Counted from the first letter of the stretch, positions 32,301 through 41,988 are shown. The stretch: DNA of 64,000 nucleotides from Paraclostridium ghonii (GCF_030815085.1 NZ_JAUSWG010000003.1); one strand, 5' to 3'. The notes: a model not told the origin generated them from the letters alone. Program-made: numbers and translations.

Positions 32301-33309
32301 AATTGTTAACTTGACAAAACGATTTAATAATATAGATGTGCTTAAAAATATAAACCTAGAAATAAATCAAGGAGAGTTAATAACACTTTTAGGAAAGTCT
32401 GGATGTGGGAAGAGCACAACCCTTAAATTAATAGCAGGACTTATTAATCCGGATAGTGGAGATATACTATTTGATGGAAAATCTATTTTAAATTTAAAGA
32501 CACAAGATAGAAATGCAGTAATAGTATTTCAAGATTATTCTTTATTTCCACATATGAACGTATTTGAAAATATTGAATTTGGGCTTAAGGTCAATAAAAT
32601 AGATAAAAATTTACGAAAAAATAGAGTTTTAGAACTTATAAATTTGGTCAAGTTAAGTGGGTTTGAAAAAAAGTATCCAAGTGAATTATCAGGTGGACAA
32701 AAACAAAGAGTTGCAATCGCTAGAAGTCTAGCTGTAAATCCTACGATACTATTACTCGATGAACCTTTTTCAAGCCTAGATATAAATTTAAGAAGTGAAA
32801 TGAGAGAGTTTATTTTAAAAATACAAAAAGAGTTAGGAATAACTACTGTATTAGTAACTCATGATAAAGAAGAAGCTTTGATGATGAGTGATAAAATAGC
32901 TGTTATGATAGATGGATATATAGCTCAATTTGATACCCCTAAAAATCTATATGAAAATCCACACTCAAAAGAAGTTGCTAATTCTTTTGGAGAAAGGAAT
33001 TATATTATTGGAAATATAGATAATGGGATGTTTAAATCTGATATATTAAATATAAATTTAAATATTAAAGAAAGTATAGACAATGTAGAGTTAATGATTT
33101 CAAAAGAGGATATAAATATATTTAATATATATAATAGCAATGGGATTATTGGTGAAATTGAAAAAAAAGTATATGCAGGAGATATAACATATTACAATGT
33201 AAGGATAAAAGGAATATTATTAAAGATAAGTTCTAATGATAGTTCTTATGAAATAGGTGAAGGTGTAAAAATAGAAGTAAATCTTAAAAAGATAGTATAC
33301 TTTAAATAG
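32287..33309 (+). CDS. ABC importer ATP-binding protein, PotA/FbpC-like
   Basis: A 340-residue ATPase: Walker A GKSGCGKST (36-44), Q-loop VFQDYSLFPHMNV, signature LSGGQKQR (about 137-144), Walker B ILLLDEPFSSLD and switch His in VTHDKEEAL. The C-terminal 100 residues form a TOBE-like regulatory domain, typical of spermidine, iron and sulfate importers. With the lipoprotein and two permeases it completes one importer. Confidence 0.92.
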   Translation: MSSVKIVNLTKRFNNIDVLKNINLEINQGELITLLGKSGCGKSTTLKLIAGLINPDSGDILFDGKSILNLKTQDRNAVIVFQDYSLFPHMNVFENIEFGLKVNKIDKNLRKNRVLELINLVKLSGFEKKYPSELSGGQKQRVAIARSLAVNPTILLLDEPFSSLDINLRSEMREFILKIQKELGITTVLVTHDKEEALMMSDKIAVMIDGYIAQFDTPKNLYENPHSKEVANSFGERNYIIGNIDNGMFKSDILNINLNIKESIDNVELMISKEDINIFNIYNSNGIIGEIEKKVYAGDITYYNVRIKGILLKISSNDSSYEIGEGVKIEVNLKKIVYFK

Positions 33310-33347
33310 GAATTACTCATACATATTAGTATTAATGGAGGTAACTT

Positions 33348-33959
33348 ATGAAAGAGAATAGGATCAAAGAATTAAAACCACTTGCGCAAACTAAGTTTTT
33401 AAGTATTTATGATGCTACATATACTAACAAACTAGGTAATGAAAAGCATTGGATGATAGCATCTAGAAAAGGATATGAAACTTTAGCTAATAAGTATTTT
33501 AGAGGTGAAAAAGACGATGTGGATGCTGTTGTTATAGCTGCATTTCATGAAAAAAGTAAGAAATTAGTAATTGTTAAGCAATTTAGAGTTCCTTTAAATG
33601 ATTATGTTTATGAACTCCCAGCAGGGCTTGTAGAAAACAATGAAAAAGAAGAAGTAGCTGTAAAAAGAGAATTAAAAGAAGAAACAGGACTAAACCTTTT
33701 AAAGATAAATGAAAATTTAGGTAATAATCAATTATATCTATCTCCAGGAATGACTGAAGAAAGTTCAAGTTTAATTTATTGCTCTTGTGAAGGCGAATTA
33801 AGTACTAAGTATCTAGAAGAAGATGAAGATATAGTTCCTATGCTAGTTAGTAGAGAAGAAGCTAAAAAACTTATAACTGAAAACGTAAAAATGGATATTA
33901 AAGCTTTTATGACATTACAAAGTTTTGCTTTATTTGGAGAAGAATTTTTTGGATTTTAG
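33348..33959 (+). CDS. NUDIX hydrolase (ADP-ribose pyrophosphatase-like)
   Basis: A 203-residue NUDIX enzyme. The full NUDIX box is present at about residues 96-118: G at the start, Glu six later, then RELKEETGL (Gx5Ex7REUxEExGU). The preceding VVIVKQFRVPLNDYVYELPAGL and following LSPGMTEE segments fit ADP-ribose/nucleoside diphosphate sugar hydrolases. It lies 38 bp after the importer operon and may be read from it; GGAGGT precedes the start. Confidence 0.9.
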   Translation: MKENRIKELKPLAQTKFLSIYDATYTNKLGNEKHWMIASRKGYETLANKYFRGEKDDVDAVVIAAFHEKSKKLVIVKQFRVPLNDYVYELPAGLVENNEKEEVAVKRELKEETGLNLLKINENLGNNQLYLSPGMTEESSSLIYCSCEGELSTKYLEEDEDIVPMLVSREEAKKLITENVKMDIKAFMTLQSFALFGEEFFGF

Positions 33960-34000
33960 ATTTATATACATATTATGTAACAATAAAATAACAGATATAA

Positions 34001-34036
34001 AAATACGGGTGTTTCTACTTGAAACTACCCGTATTT
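34001..34036. terminator. Bidirectional terminator
   Basis: Stem of 16 positions (34001-34016 and 34021-34036) including AAAATACGGGT and a GTTTC/GAAAC top, with one mismatch; it serves convergent genes. Confidence 0.85.
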
Positions 34037-34045
34037 AAGTTCATA

Positions 34046-35101
34046 TTAAAGTTTAGACGTTAAATCATCAATAACTTCAGACACTGATTTTAACCTATCA
34101 ACTTTATAGGCATTGCTTCCACAGAATAATAGACCATTTTCAGTATCTCCCTTAACAGCATCTATAAGTGCTTTAGAAATACAATAAGGCGTACTACTTG
34201 GATTACATGGGATTAAACAATTATAGCATTTGTTAATTTTTCTTCCCTCAGAACTAACAGATTTAATAAATTCATTTTCAATTGCACGTCCAGGCATTCC
34301 CACTGGACTTTTAACTATTTTTATATCATCTTGATTAGCATTTACATAAGTCATTTTAAATTCATAGGCTGCATCACATTCATGAGTTGCTACAAATTTA
34401 GTTCCAACTTGAACTCCACTTGCACCCATATCTATGTATTTTTTGACATCATCTCCAGTAAAGATACCACCAGCAGCTACAACAGGAATATTTTTATTAA
34501 ATTTATCGCCATAGCTTTTAGCTATATCTAATATTTTAATAAATTCACCATCATAATCTATATTATCTATATTATCTAACTCTTCATTATGATAACCTAA
34601 GTGTCCACCGGCCTTAGGACCCTCAACAACTATCATATCTGCAGTAGTGTTTTCTTTTCTATCCCACATTTTTAGGATAACACTTAATGCCTTAGCAGTT
34701 GAAACTATAGGTGCTATTTTAACAGAGCTATCTTTAACAAGTTTAGGTAAAGCTGTAGGAAGTCCAGCTCCAGATATTATTAAATCAACTCCTGATTCTA
34801 TACAAGTTTTAACGTGATCTTCATAATAGTTCATAGCAACCATAAGGTTAACACCTATTATTCCACCTTTAGAAATTTCTTTGGCCTTTAATATATGTTT
34901 TTTTAATGCTCTTAAATTAGCTTTAAGAGGATTAATTTCAAAATCATCTTCATCATAACCTACCTGTGCACCAGATATAACTCCTACACCACCACAACTA
35001 GATACTGCACCTGCAAGCGATGATCTAGAAACGCCAACGCCCATTCCACCTTGAACTACAGGGACTTTAGCTATTAAATCTCCTATTATTAACGGTTTCA
35101 T
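34046..35101 (-). CDS. Nitronate monooxygenase / FabK-like flavoprotein
   Basis: A 351-residue FMN-dependent TIM-barrel protein. Motifs are VPVVQGGMGVGVSRSSLAGAVSSCGGVGVISG at the N-terminus, GVNLMVA, LIISGAGLP, VEGPKAGGHLGY with the conserved AGGH, VVAAGGIFTGDDVKKYIDMGASGVQVGTKF, and a C-terminal Cys-rich CYNCLIPCNP. The nitronate monooxygenase and enoyl-ACP reductase II (FabK) groups share this fold and these motifs. The FapR-like box on its promoter points toward lipid metabolism, but the family alone does not decide. GGAGG precedes the start. Confidence 0.85.
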   Translation of the reverse strand: MKPLIIGDLIAKVPVVQGGMGVGVSRSSLAGAVSSCGGVGVISGAQVGYDEDDFEINPLKANLRALKKHILKAKEISKGGIIGVNLMVAMNYYEDHVKTCIESGVDLIISGAGLPTALPKLVKDSSVKIAPIVSTAKALSVILKMWDRKENTTADMIVVEGPKAGGHLGYHNEELDNIDNIDYDGEFIKILDIAKSYGDKFNKNIPVVAAGGIFTGDDVKKYIDMGASGVQVGTKFVATHECDAAYEFKMTYVNANQDDIKIVKSPVGMPGRAIENEFIKSVSSEGRKINKCYNCLIPCNPSSTPYCISKALIDAVKGDTENGLLFCGSNAYKVDRLKSVSEVIDDLTSKL

Positions 35102-35146
35102 TAATTTCCTCCAAAAAAATAATTTTACTAGATTATTATATTAAGT

Positions 35147-35196
35147 ATTAGTACCTAGTAATAATTAAATTATACTACAAAATTAAAAATAATCAA
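35147..35196 (-). promoter_or_regulatory. Promoter with FapR-like operator
   Basis: On the minus strand TTGATT (35196-35191) is followed after 16 bp by TATAAT (35174-35169). Immediately downstream, at 35147-35165, the plus strand reads ATTAGTACCTAGTAATAAT. It matches the fatty-acid regulator FapR box as I remember it (ATTAGTACCTAGTCTTAAT) at 17 of 19 positions. It covers the expected start site, so binding would repress. Confidence 0.7.
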
Positions 35197-35378
35197 TTAA
35201 TATTTTATTTATAATTTGTTAATTTTTATATATAAAAGTTAACTTAATAATTAAACATTTGAATCAACACATATTTGATTGTATATAATAAGTAAAAAAG
35301 ATTAAATAACTATTTTATGATATATTGTATATTAAGGATTTTAAAGTAGTGCATTTTAACTATTAAAGAGGTGAGAAC

Positions 35379-36299
35379 ATGGTTGAAATAACTTTATTAG
35401 GGTGTGGCGGGAGCATGCCAATACCAAATAGATCTCTTTCATCTTTAATTATAAACTATAGAGGCAGAAAAATTCTTATTGACTGTGGTGAGGGAACTCA
35501 AGTCTCTATGAAAATTGCTAACTGTGGTTTTAAAACTATAGATTATATTTGTATAACCCATTTACATGGAGACCATATAATTGGACTTCCTGGTATATTA
35601 TCTACTATTGGAAATTGTGGAAGGACAGAGATATTAACAATAATTGGCCCTGAAGGAATAAAAGATGTTGTAGAAGCTTTTAGGTTAATAGTAAAAGAAC
35701 TTCCTTATGAAATAAATATAATAGAAAATCCTAAGGAAGATATACTAATAAATAATAACTATATGAACAAAGATATAATTATATCTACATTGGAGGTAGA
35801 TCACTCAACTCAATGTATAGCGTATAGTTTTTATATAAAGCGAAGAGCTAAATTCGATATGGAAAAAGCTATAAAAAATAATGTGCCGAAAATACTTTGG
35901 AGCAAGCTACAAAATGGAAGAGAAATAAAGCTAGATGGGAAGTCATACACAAAAGATATGGTTTTAGGGCAGCCTAGAAAAGGAATTAAAGTAAGTTTTG
36001 TTACAGATACGCGACCGATTAAAGATATAATTAAATTTGTAGATAATAGTGATTTATTAGTATGTGAGGGTATGTACGGAGATGATTGTGATTTAGATAG
36101 AGCAATAAAAAATAAACATATGACATTTAGAGAAAGTGCAATAATTGCAAAAAAATCAAATGTAGAAACTATGGTTTTAACTCATTTTAGTCCAATAATA
36201 AAAGACCCAAATATATATATTGAAAATGCAACGGGAATATTTGAAAATACTATAATAGGGACTGATAGATTAAAACTAAATTTACAGTTTAAAGAATAG
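35379..36299 (+). CDS. rnz: Ribonuclease Z
   Basis: A 306-residue metallo-beta-lactamase-fold tRNA 3' processing endonuclease. The zinc motif THLHGDHIIGLPG has His61, His63, Asp65 and His66; the N-terminal GCGGSMPIPNRSLSSLII and KILIDCGEGTQ, and the late VLTHFSP, are typical. The long-form flexible arm lies around residues 155-190. It removes 3' trailers from tRNA precursors, needed where CCA is not encoded. AGAGGTGA precedes the start. Confidence 0.92.
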   Translation: MVEITLLGCGGSMPIPNRSLSSLIINYRGRKILIDCGEGTQVSMKIANCGFKTIDYICITHLHGDHIIGLPGILSTIGNCGRTEILTIIGPEGIKDVVEAFRLIVKELPYEINIIENPKEDILINNNYMNKDIIISTLEVDHSTQCIAYSFYIKRRAKFDMEKAIKNNVPKILWSKLQNGREIKLDGKSYTKDMVLGQPRKGIKVSFVTDTRPIKDIIKFVDNSDLLVCEGMYGDDCDLDRAIKNKHMTFRESAIIAKKSNVETMVLTHFSPIIKDPNIYIENATGIFENTIIGTDRLKLNLQFKE

Positions 36300-36384
36300 T
36301 AATGAGTACTTATAGTACGAAAAGTTTTAAAGCTTTTTGTATGGGTATATATTTAATATTAATATATACACCATGGAGGATATT

Positions 36385-36681
36385 ATGAATTATATAGATA
36401 TAGAAAATGAACAGCTAAAAGAATTAATGAAAGATGAACATACAGTATTACTAGATGTAAGAACTAAAGACGAATTTGAAGAAAGAAGCATAGATGGATC
36501 TATAAATATACCTTTACATGATTTAATGTATGATATAGATGAAATTGAAGAGTTTAAAGATAAAAAAGTTATTGTGTATTGCAGAAGTGGGCATAGAAGT
36601 ATTACAGCATGCAATTTGTTAGAGTTAGAAGGATTTAATAACATTTATAACTTAAAATATGGAATTTTAAATTATAAATAA
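36385..36681 (+). CDS. Rhodanese domain protein
   Basis: A 98-residue single rhodanese domain with LLDVRTKDEFEERSIDGSINIPL and the active-site loop VYCRSGHRS (Cys persulfide carrier), so it should carry sulfane sulfur. The start at 36385 is preferred to an upstream ATG because GGAGGA lies 6 bp before it. The gene follows rnz by 85 bp. Confidence 0.88.
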   Translation: MNYIDIENEQLKELMKDEHTVLLDVRTKDEFEERSIDGSINIPLHDLMYDIDEIEEFKDKKVIVYCRSGHRSITACNLLELEGFNNIYNLKYGILNYK

Positions 36682-36710
36682 TTAAAACGAATAGGAAGTA
36701 AAGATTATAA

Positions 36711-36755
36711 TGCACCCCAATTGTTGGATAAAAGTTCTGACGATTGGGGTGTATT
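36711..36755 (+). terminator. Terminator hairpin, copy A of a repeated element
   Basis: Stem CACCCCAAT/ATTGGGGTG (36713-36721 and 36743-36751). It shares CACCCCAATTGTTGGA with the hairpin after cysE at 53595. The rest of 36682-36990 contains only the promoter below. Confidence 0.75.
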
Positions 36756-36905
36756 ATATTAAACAATATTTTTTTATTTTGATGTGTGTAAAAAAATGTT
36801 AATATAAATAAAAAAATAATATAAAAAATTAATGAATTTTTATAAAATTGAAAAAATTAAATGAATTCTTAAAATTTTATAGATAAGAAAAAGAATGTAA
36901 AAATA

Positions 36906-36934
36906 TTGAAAACGATGTCACAAGGTGGTACTAT
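36906..36934 (+). promoter_or_regulatory. Promoter of the aminopeptidase gene
   Basis: TTGAAA (36906-36911), 17 bp, TACTAT (36929-36934), 57 bp before the start. Confidence 0.55.
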
Positions 36935-36990
36935 ATAAGTGGGCGAGAGATGATACATAAAATTTTATATGTATAATAAGGGGGATTATT

Positions 36991-38781
36991 ATGATAAGGG
37001 GTAGATTAGAGAACTTAAGAAAATATATGGGGGAATACAAAATAGATGCATACATAATACCGTCTTCAGACAATCATCAAAGTGAATATGTGGGTGATTA
37101 TTTTAAATCAAGAGCTTATATCTCAGGATTTACAGGCTCAGCAGGAACTTTAATAGTAACTATGGATGAAGCAGGGTTATGGACAGATGGAAGATATTTC
37201 ATACAAGCTGAAAATCAGTTAAAAAATACGGGGATTAAATTATTTAAAATGGGAGAAGAAGGAGTTCCTACTACTCAAGAATATTTATGTGATAAGTTGG
37301 ATAAAGAATCTACATTAGGATTTGATGGTAGATTAATATCTGCAAACGAAGGTAAAAATTTAGAAGAAAAGTTAAAAGAAAAAAATGTAAGTATAAAGTA
37401 TGAATATGACTTAGTTGATAAGGTATGGAATGATAGACCGTCTTTATCAAAAGAAAAAGCGTTTTTATTAAAGGTTAAATATTCAGGGGAAACATTTAGT
37501 TCGAAATTAAAAAGGCTTAGAGAAAAAATGAAAGAAAAAAATGCTACAACTCATATAATAGCAACTCTTGATGATATAGCATGGTTATTCAATATAAGAG
37601 GTAGAGATGTTAAGTATACGCCAGTCGTTCTTTCCTATGCAATAATAACATTAGATGAAGTATATTTATTTATAGATGAAAACAAGCTAAATGAAGAAAT
37701 AATAAATGAATTAAAAACTGAAAATGTAATAATAAAAAAATATGATGATATATATGAATTTGTTAAGACTATAAATAAAAATGAAAAAGTACTATTAGAT
37801 GATGGAAAAGTTAGTTACTCAATATATAATAATTTACCAAATGAAGTTCAAAAGATAGAAAAACATAATCCTACAATGAACTTTAAAGCTGTAAAGAATA
37901 ATATTGAGTTAGAAAACTTAAGAAATAGTCACTTAAAAGATGGCGTGGCATTTACTAAATTTATGTATTGGTTAAAAAATAATGTAGGAAAAATTGATAT
38001 ATCTGAAATAAGTGCATCTGAAAAATTAGAAGAACTAAGACGTGAGCAGGAAGGATTTATAGAACCTAGTTTTGCTACTATAGCTGGATATAGAGAACAT
38101 GCAGCCATGATGCACTATAGTGCTACGGCTGAAAGCGATTACAAACTAGAACAAAGCGATTTATTTTTAATAGATTCAGGTGGGCAATACTTTGATGGAA
38201 CAACAGATATAACAAGAACAATGGCTTTAGGAGAAATAAATGGTGAACTGAAAAAACACTTTACTGCAGTACTTAGAGGGATGATAAATTTATCTATGGC
38301 TAAATTCTTATATGGAACAAAAGGGTACAATTTAGATATACTAGCAAGAAGACCTATGTGGAACATGGGATTAGACTATAAGTGCGGAACAGGACATGGG
38401 GTAGGTTTTTTGGGAACTATACATGAATCTCCAAATGGATTTAGATGGAAAATAGCACCTCAAAGATTAGAAACGGCTACTTTAGAAGAGGGTATGGTTA
38501 CAACTAATGAACCTGGAATATACATAGAAGGTTCGCATGGAATAAGAATCGAAAATGAACTTATAACTAAAAAGGCAGAAAAAAATGAGTATGGACAATT
38601 TATGGAGTTTGAAGTAGTAACATTTGCACCAATTGATTTAGATGTTATAGAAGTGGATGAATTAAATAAAGATGAAAGAGATTATTTAAATAACTACCAT
38701 AAATTAGTTTATGAGAAAATATCACCATATTTAACTGAAGAAGAAAGAGTATGGTTAAAAAAATATACTAGGGAAATATAG
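36991..38781 (+). CDS. Xaa-Pro aminopeptidase (M24B)
   Basis: A 596-residue cytosolic peptidase of the long aminopeptidase P type. Two creatinase-like N-terminal domains (YKIDAYIIPSSDNHQSEY; GSAGTLIVTMDEAGLWTDGRYF) precede the M24 catalytic domain. Dimetal ligands are visible in LIDSGGQYFDGTTDITRT (two Asp), GTGHGVGFLGTIHESP (His), TTNEPGIY (Glu) and IRIENELIT (Glu). It removes N-terminal residues linked to proline. The downstream gene encodes a peptide transporter, so the pair could serve peptide use. The ribosome site is AAGGGGG. Confidence 0.93.
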   Translation: MIRGRLENLRKYMGEYKIDAYIIPSSDNHQSEYVGDYFKSRAYISGFTGSAGTLIVTMDEAGLWTDGRYFIQAENQLKNTGIKLFKMGEEGVPTTQEYLCDKLDKESTLGFDGRLISANEGKNLEEKLKEKNVSIKYEYDLVDKVWNDRPSLSKEKAFLLKVKYSGETFSSKLKRLREKMKEKNATTHIIATLDDIAWLFNIRGRDVKYTPVVLSYAIITLDEVYLFIDENKLNEEIINELKTENVIIKKYDDIYEFVKTINKNEKVLLDDGKVSYSIYNNLPNEVQKIEKHNPTMNFKAVKNNIELENLRNSHLKDGVAFTKFMYWLKNNVGKIDISEISASEKLEELRREQEGFIEPSFATIAGYREHAAMMHYSATAESDYKLEQSDLFLIDSGGQYFDGTTDITRTMALGEINGELKKHFTAVLRGMINLSMAKFLYGTKGYNLDILARRPMWNMGLDYKCGTGHGVGFLGTIHESPNGFRWKIAPQRLETATLEEGMVTTNEPGIYIEGSHGIRIENELITKKAEKNEYGQFMEFEVVTFAPIDLDVIEVDELNKDERDYLNNYHKLVYEKISPYLTEEERVWLKKYTREI

Positions 38782-38795
38782 ATTATACGTATAAT

Positions 38796-38829
38796 AAGGT
38801 AGTTTTGTATATGTATGCAAAACTACCTT
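38796..38829 (+). terminator. Terminator of the aminopeptidase gene
   Basis: Stem AAGGTAGTTTTG/CAAAACTACCTT (38796-38807 and 38818-38829), perfect over 12 bp. A T run is lacking, so it might be partial. Confidence 0.7.
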
Positions 38830-38865
38830 AAATATAAAAATTAAATATTTAAGGGGGGACTTAAG

Positions 38866-40263
38866 ATGGCAAATACAGCATCTACACCTACAAAGCATCC
38901 TAAGGGGTTATATGTTTGTGGGTTAACTTTCACGTTTGAGAGATTCGCTTATTACGGATCAAAGATATTATTATTACTATTTTTAGCGGAAACAGTATCT
39001 AAAGGTGGATTAGGGGTAGATAAGGTTGGTGCAACAGCTATAGTAGCAAACTTAGCGGCTTTCACTTACCTGGCACCAATATTTGGTGGAATGATATGTG
39101 ATAGATGGATAGGAGCTAGATATTGTGTAATAATAGGATCGATTATAATGGCAGCAGGATATGCATTAGGATATTTTGCGACAAGTGTAATTTGGGTTCA
39201 TGCAATGATAATATTAATATCTATAGGAACAGGATTTTTTAAAGGAAATTTAAATGCATTAGTTGGAGAACTATATGATGATAATACTAGAAAAGATTCA
39301 GCATTTTCTTTATTATACACATTTGTTAACTTAGGATCATGTATAGGAACATTAACTATAGGTATACTATATACTAAAACTTTTGCAGTTATAGAAAATG
39401 GACATGTTGTTGAATATGGATTTAGACAATGTTTCATGCTAGCTGCTATAGTTACTTTACTTGGTGGATTATTATTTATATGCACTATGAAGTTTTTAGG
39501 GGAAGCTGGTAAATATCCCCAAAAAATGCTTGATAAAAAAGCTGGTAATGTAGGAAAATCAAAAAATGTAGATAGACCTTTAACTAAGAAAGAAAAAGAT
39601 AGGGTAAAAGTAATAATTATATTATCATTTTTCTCAATTTTCTTCTGGGTATTTTATAACCAAGCAGGTTTTTCACTAGCATTATATATTAATGACTATG
39701 TTAAATTATCAATTGGATCATTTGAAATACCTGTAATATGGATAGAAACGTTAAATGGATTCTTATGTGTAGTTTTAGGACCAGTAATGGCAGCTATATG
39801 GACGATTTTATCTAAAAGAGAAAAAGGTGACTTAAGTATGGCTCAAAAAATGGCTCTAGGATATGTATTTTTAGCAGTAGCATTTGGATTTATAATAGCT
39901 GCTGAACTTTCAAGAGGAGTAGGTGCTCCTGCTACTTTTAAAACTAGTGTTGTTTGGGTAATGCTATTTGTTTTATTCCAAACTATAGGAGAAATGTGTT
40001 TCTCACCATTAGGAAACTCATTAGTAAGTAAAATAGCACCAGCTAAATACTTATCTTTACTTATGGGGGTTTGGGCATTAGCCACTTTCTTTGCAAATAA
40101 AGCAGCAGGATATGTTCAAATTATAATAGAAAAAATGGGTATTATGCAAACATTCATTTCTATACCTGTAATATTAGTAGTTGGTACATTTATATTACTT
40201 GCATTTAATAAAAAATTAACTGCGATGATAGGTACTGATGATGATGAAAAAATAACTGCTTAA
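38866..40263 (+). CDS. POT-family proton-coupled peptide transporter
   Basis: A 465-residue major-facilitator protein with about 12-14 membrane segments. TFERFAYYG near residues 24-32 is the ExxERFxYYG motif on helix 1 that couples protons to di/tripeptide uptake, and GGMICDRWIGARY is the conserved loop between helices 2 and 3. It follows the aminopeptidase P gene by 84 bp, suggesting joint peptide uptake and degradation. GGGGGG precedes the start. Confidence 0.92.
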   Translation: MANTASTPTKHPKGLYVCGLTFTFERFAYYGSKILLLLFLAETVSKGGLGVDKVGATAIVANLAAFTYLAPIFGGMICDRWIGARYCVIIGSIIMAAGYALGYFATSVIWVHAMIILISIGTGFFKGNLNALVGELYDDNTRKDSAFSLLYTFVNLGSCIGTLTIGILYTKTFAVIENGHVVEYGFRQCFMLAAIVTLLGGLLFICTMKFLGEAGKYPQKMLDKKAGNVGKSKNVDRPLTKKEKDRVKVIIILSFFSIFFWVFYNQAGFSLALYINDYVKLSIGSFEIPVIWIETLNGFLCVVLGPVMAAIWTILSKREKGDLSMAQKMALGYVFLAVAFGFIIAAELSRGVGAPATFKTSVVWVMLFVLFQTIGEMCFSPLGNSLVSKIAPAKYLSLLMGVWALATFFANKAAGYVQIIIEKMGIMQTFISIPVILVVGTFILLAFNKKLTAMIGTDDDEKITA

Positions 40264-40267
40264 TAAA

Positions 40268-40293
40268 AAAGGCTAGGATTATATCCTAGTCTT
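40268..40293 (+). terminator. Terminator of the peptide transporter gene
   Basis: Stem GGCTAGGAT/ATCCTAGTC within 40268-40293, with a short CTTT tail. Confidence 0.65.
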
Positions 40294-40473
40294 TAATAGT
40301 TTTTGTTTAACTAAATATAGGTATTTTACAGCTTTATCTGAAGGAAAAGGCTAATGTAGATTTTTGATATGTGTTATTAAATTTTATTAAAAATATAAAT
40401 GGGGTAATTGGTTGAAAATAACTTGTTTTTTACTTTTTTGAAAATGTATGAAATACGAGATAATTCAAAAAAG

Positions 40474-40502
40474 TTGAAATATATAGATATATATAGTATA
40501 AT
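40474..40502 (+). promoter_or_regulatory. Promoter of the CD0519-type gene
   Basis: TTGAAA (40474-40479), 17 bp, TATAAT (40497-40502), leaving a 5' leader of roughly 110 nt. The rest of 40294-40616 shows nothing. Confidence 0.7.
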
Positions 40503-40616
40503 TTATATAAAAGAAGGATTTTTTATTCATTTTAATCGTTAAAATTGCAACAGAAATAAAATTTTATTTTTTGAAATATTTTAATGATATCCACAATATA
40601 TTAAGGAGGAAATATA

Positions 40617-41822
40617 ATGGAGATTACGAATTTAGAAGAAAACGTTGTCGCCCAGGAGGTTTCTGGTGGAAAAAAGAAGGTAAAGGCAATAAGTCTAGAA
40701 ACTTTTGTGTTTATCGGAGTTTTACTGTTAGGATTTGGATATGTAGGAAGTAAAATGGGTGTAGGATTGATGTTTAAAACTATTATGAGTACATCGCATG
40801 ATTTACTATTGAACACTGTGTTTTTAATAATGGCATTAGCCGTGCTTGCAGGAGCATTGAGTGCACTACTTTCAGAGTTTGGAGTAATATCACTTTTAAA
40901 TAAAGTTTTCGCAATGTTTATGAAACCATTATATAATTTACCAGGAGCAAGTATAGCAGGTGCTGTAACAACTTATTTATCAGATAACCCAGCTATAATA
41001 GCATTTGCTAATGATAAGAGTTTCACTAAATATTTTAAGCAGTATCAAATTCCAGCGTTATGTAATTTAGGAACATCTTTTGGTATGGGTCTTATAGTTA
41101 CAACTTTTATGATGACGCAAGGATCTGAGTTTGTAGCACCAGCATTAATAGGAAATATAGGCGCAATAATAGGAAGTGTAATAAGTGTTAGAATAATGCT
41201 TACATTCACTAAGAAATATTATAATTATGATCCAAAGACTGAAAAAAAAGTTGATGGAAAAGTAGATGCTATGGAATATAGAGAAATAAGAAGTGGAAGC
41301 TTATTCCAAAGAATACTTGACTCTATGTTAGAAGGTGGAAAAAATGGAGTCGAGTTAGGTATGGCTATAATCCCAGGAGTATTAGTTGTATGTACTTTAG
41401 TCATGTTATTAACATTTGGGCCACATGTAGATCCTAAAACGGGAGCTGAAGTCTATACAGGTGCTGCTTATGAAGGTATAGCACTATTACCAGCATTAGG
41501 GGATAAGTTAATGTTTATATTAGGGCCTTTATTTGGATTTACAGACCCTCAAGCTATGGCATTTCCAATAACTTCTTTAGGTGCTGTTGGAGCTGCAATG
41601 AGTTTAGTTCCAAGGTTTATAAGTGAAGGTGTTGTAACACCTAATGATATAGCAGTATTCACTGCTATGGGTATGTGTTGGAGCGGATATTTATCTACTC
41701 ATGTAGGTATGATGGATGCTTTAAATGCAAGAGAACTTACTAGTAAAGCTATAATTTCACATACTATAGGTGGATTATGTGCAGGTATATCTGCCCATTT
41801 TATATATATGCTTTTCTTTTAA
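40617..41822 (+). CDS. CD0519/CD1768-type membrane protein (nucleoside-recognition-like)
   Basis: A 401-residue membrane protein with about nine hydrophobic segments. Segments such as GALSALLSEFGVISLLNKVFAMFMKPLYNLPG and TYLSDNPAIIAFANDKSFTKYF resemble Gate/nucleoside-recognition membrane proteins, and the whole fits the clostridial CD0519/CD1768 family, whose substrate is unknown. AAGGAGG precedes the start. It is monocistronic between its own promoter and terminator. Confidence 0.7.
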   Translation: MEITNLEENVVAQEVSGGKKKVKAISLETFVFIGVLLLGFGYVGSKMGVGLMFKTIMSTSHDLLLNTVFLIMALAVLAGALSALLSEFGVISLLNKVFAMFMKPLYNLPGASIAGAVTTYLSDNPAIIAFANDKSFTKYFKQYQIPALCNLGTSFGMGLIVTTFMMTQGSEFVAPALIGNIGAIIGSVISVRIMLTFTKKYYNYDPKTEKKVDGKVDAMEYREIRSGSLFQRILDSMLEGGKNGVELGMAIIPGVLVVCTLVMLLTFGPHVDPKTGAEVYTGAAYEGIALLPALGDKLMFILGPLFGFTDPQAMAFPITSLGAVGAAMSLVPRFISEGVVTPNDIAVFTAMGMCWSGYLSTHVGMMDALNARELTSKAIISHTIGGLCAGISAHFIYMLFF

Positions 41823-41838
41823 ATAAGGCAGAAAAAGG

Positions 41839-41870
41839 AGATTATCTTAATTTTAAGATAATCTTTTTTT
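41839..41870 (+). terminator. Terminator
   Basis: Perfect stem AGATTATCTTAA/TTAAGATAATCT (41839-41850 and 41853-41864) and seven T. Confidence 0.9.
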
Positions 41871-41988
41871 GTGCAGATTTTTTTAATTTTACAAAATATG
41901 TTAAATATATGTTTAAACTAAAAAATAAAAGGTATAAATGAAATAAGAGTTAAATAATAAACAAACACATATTGGGAGGAATATATAG

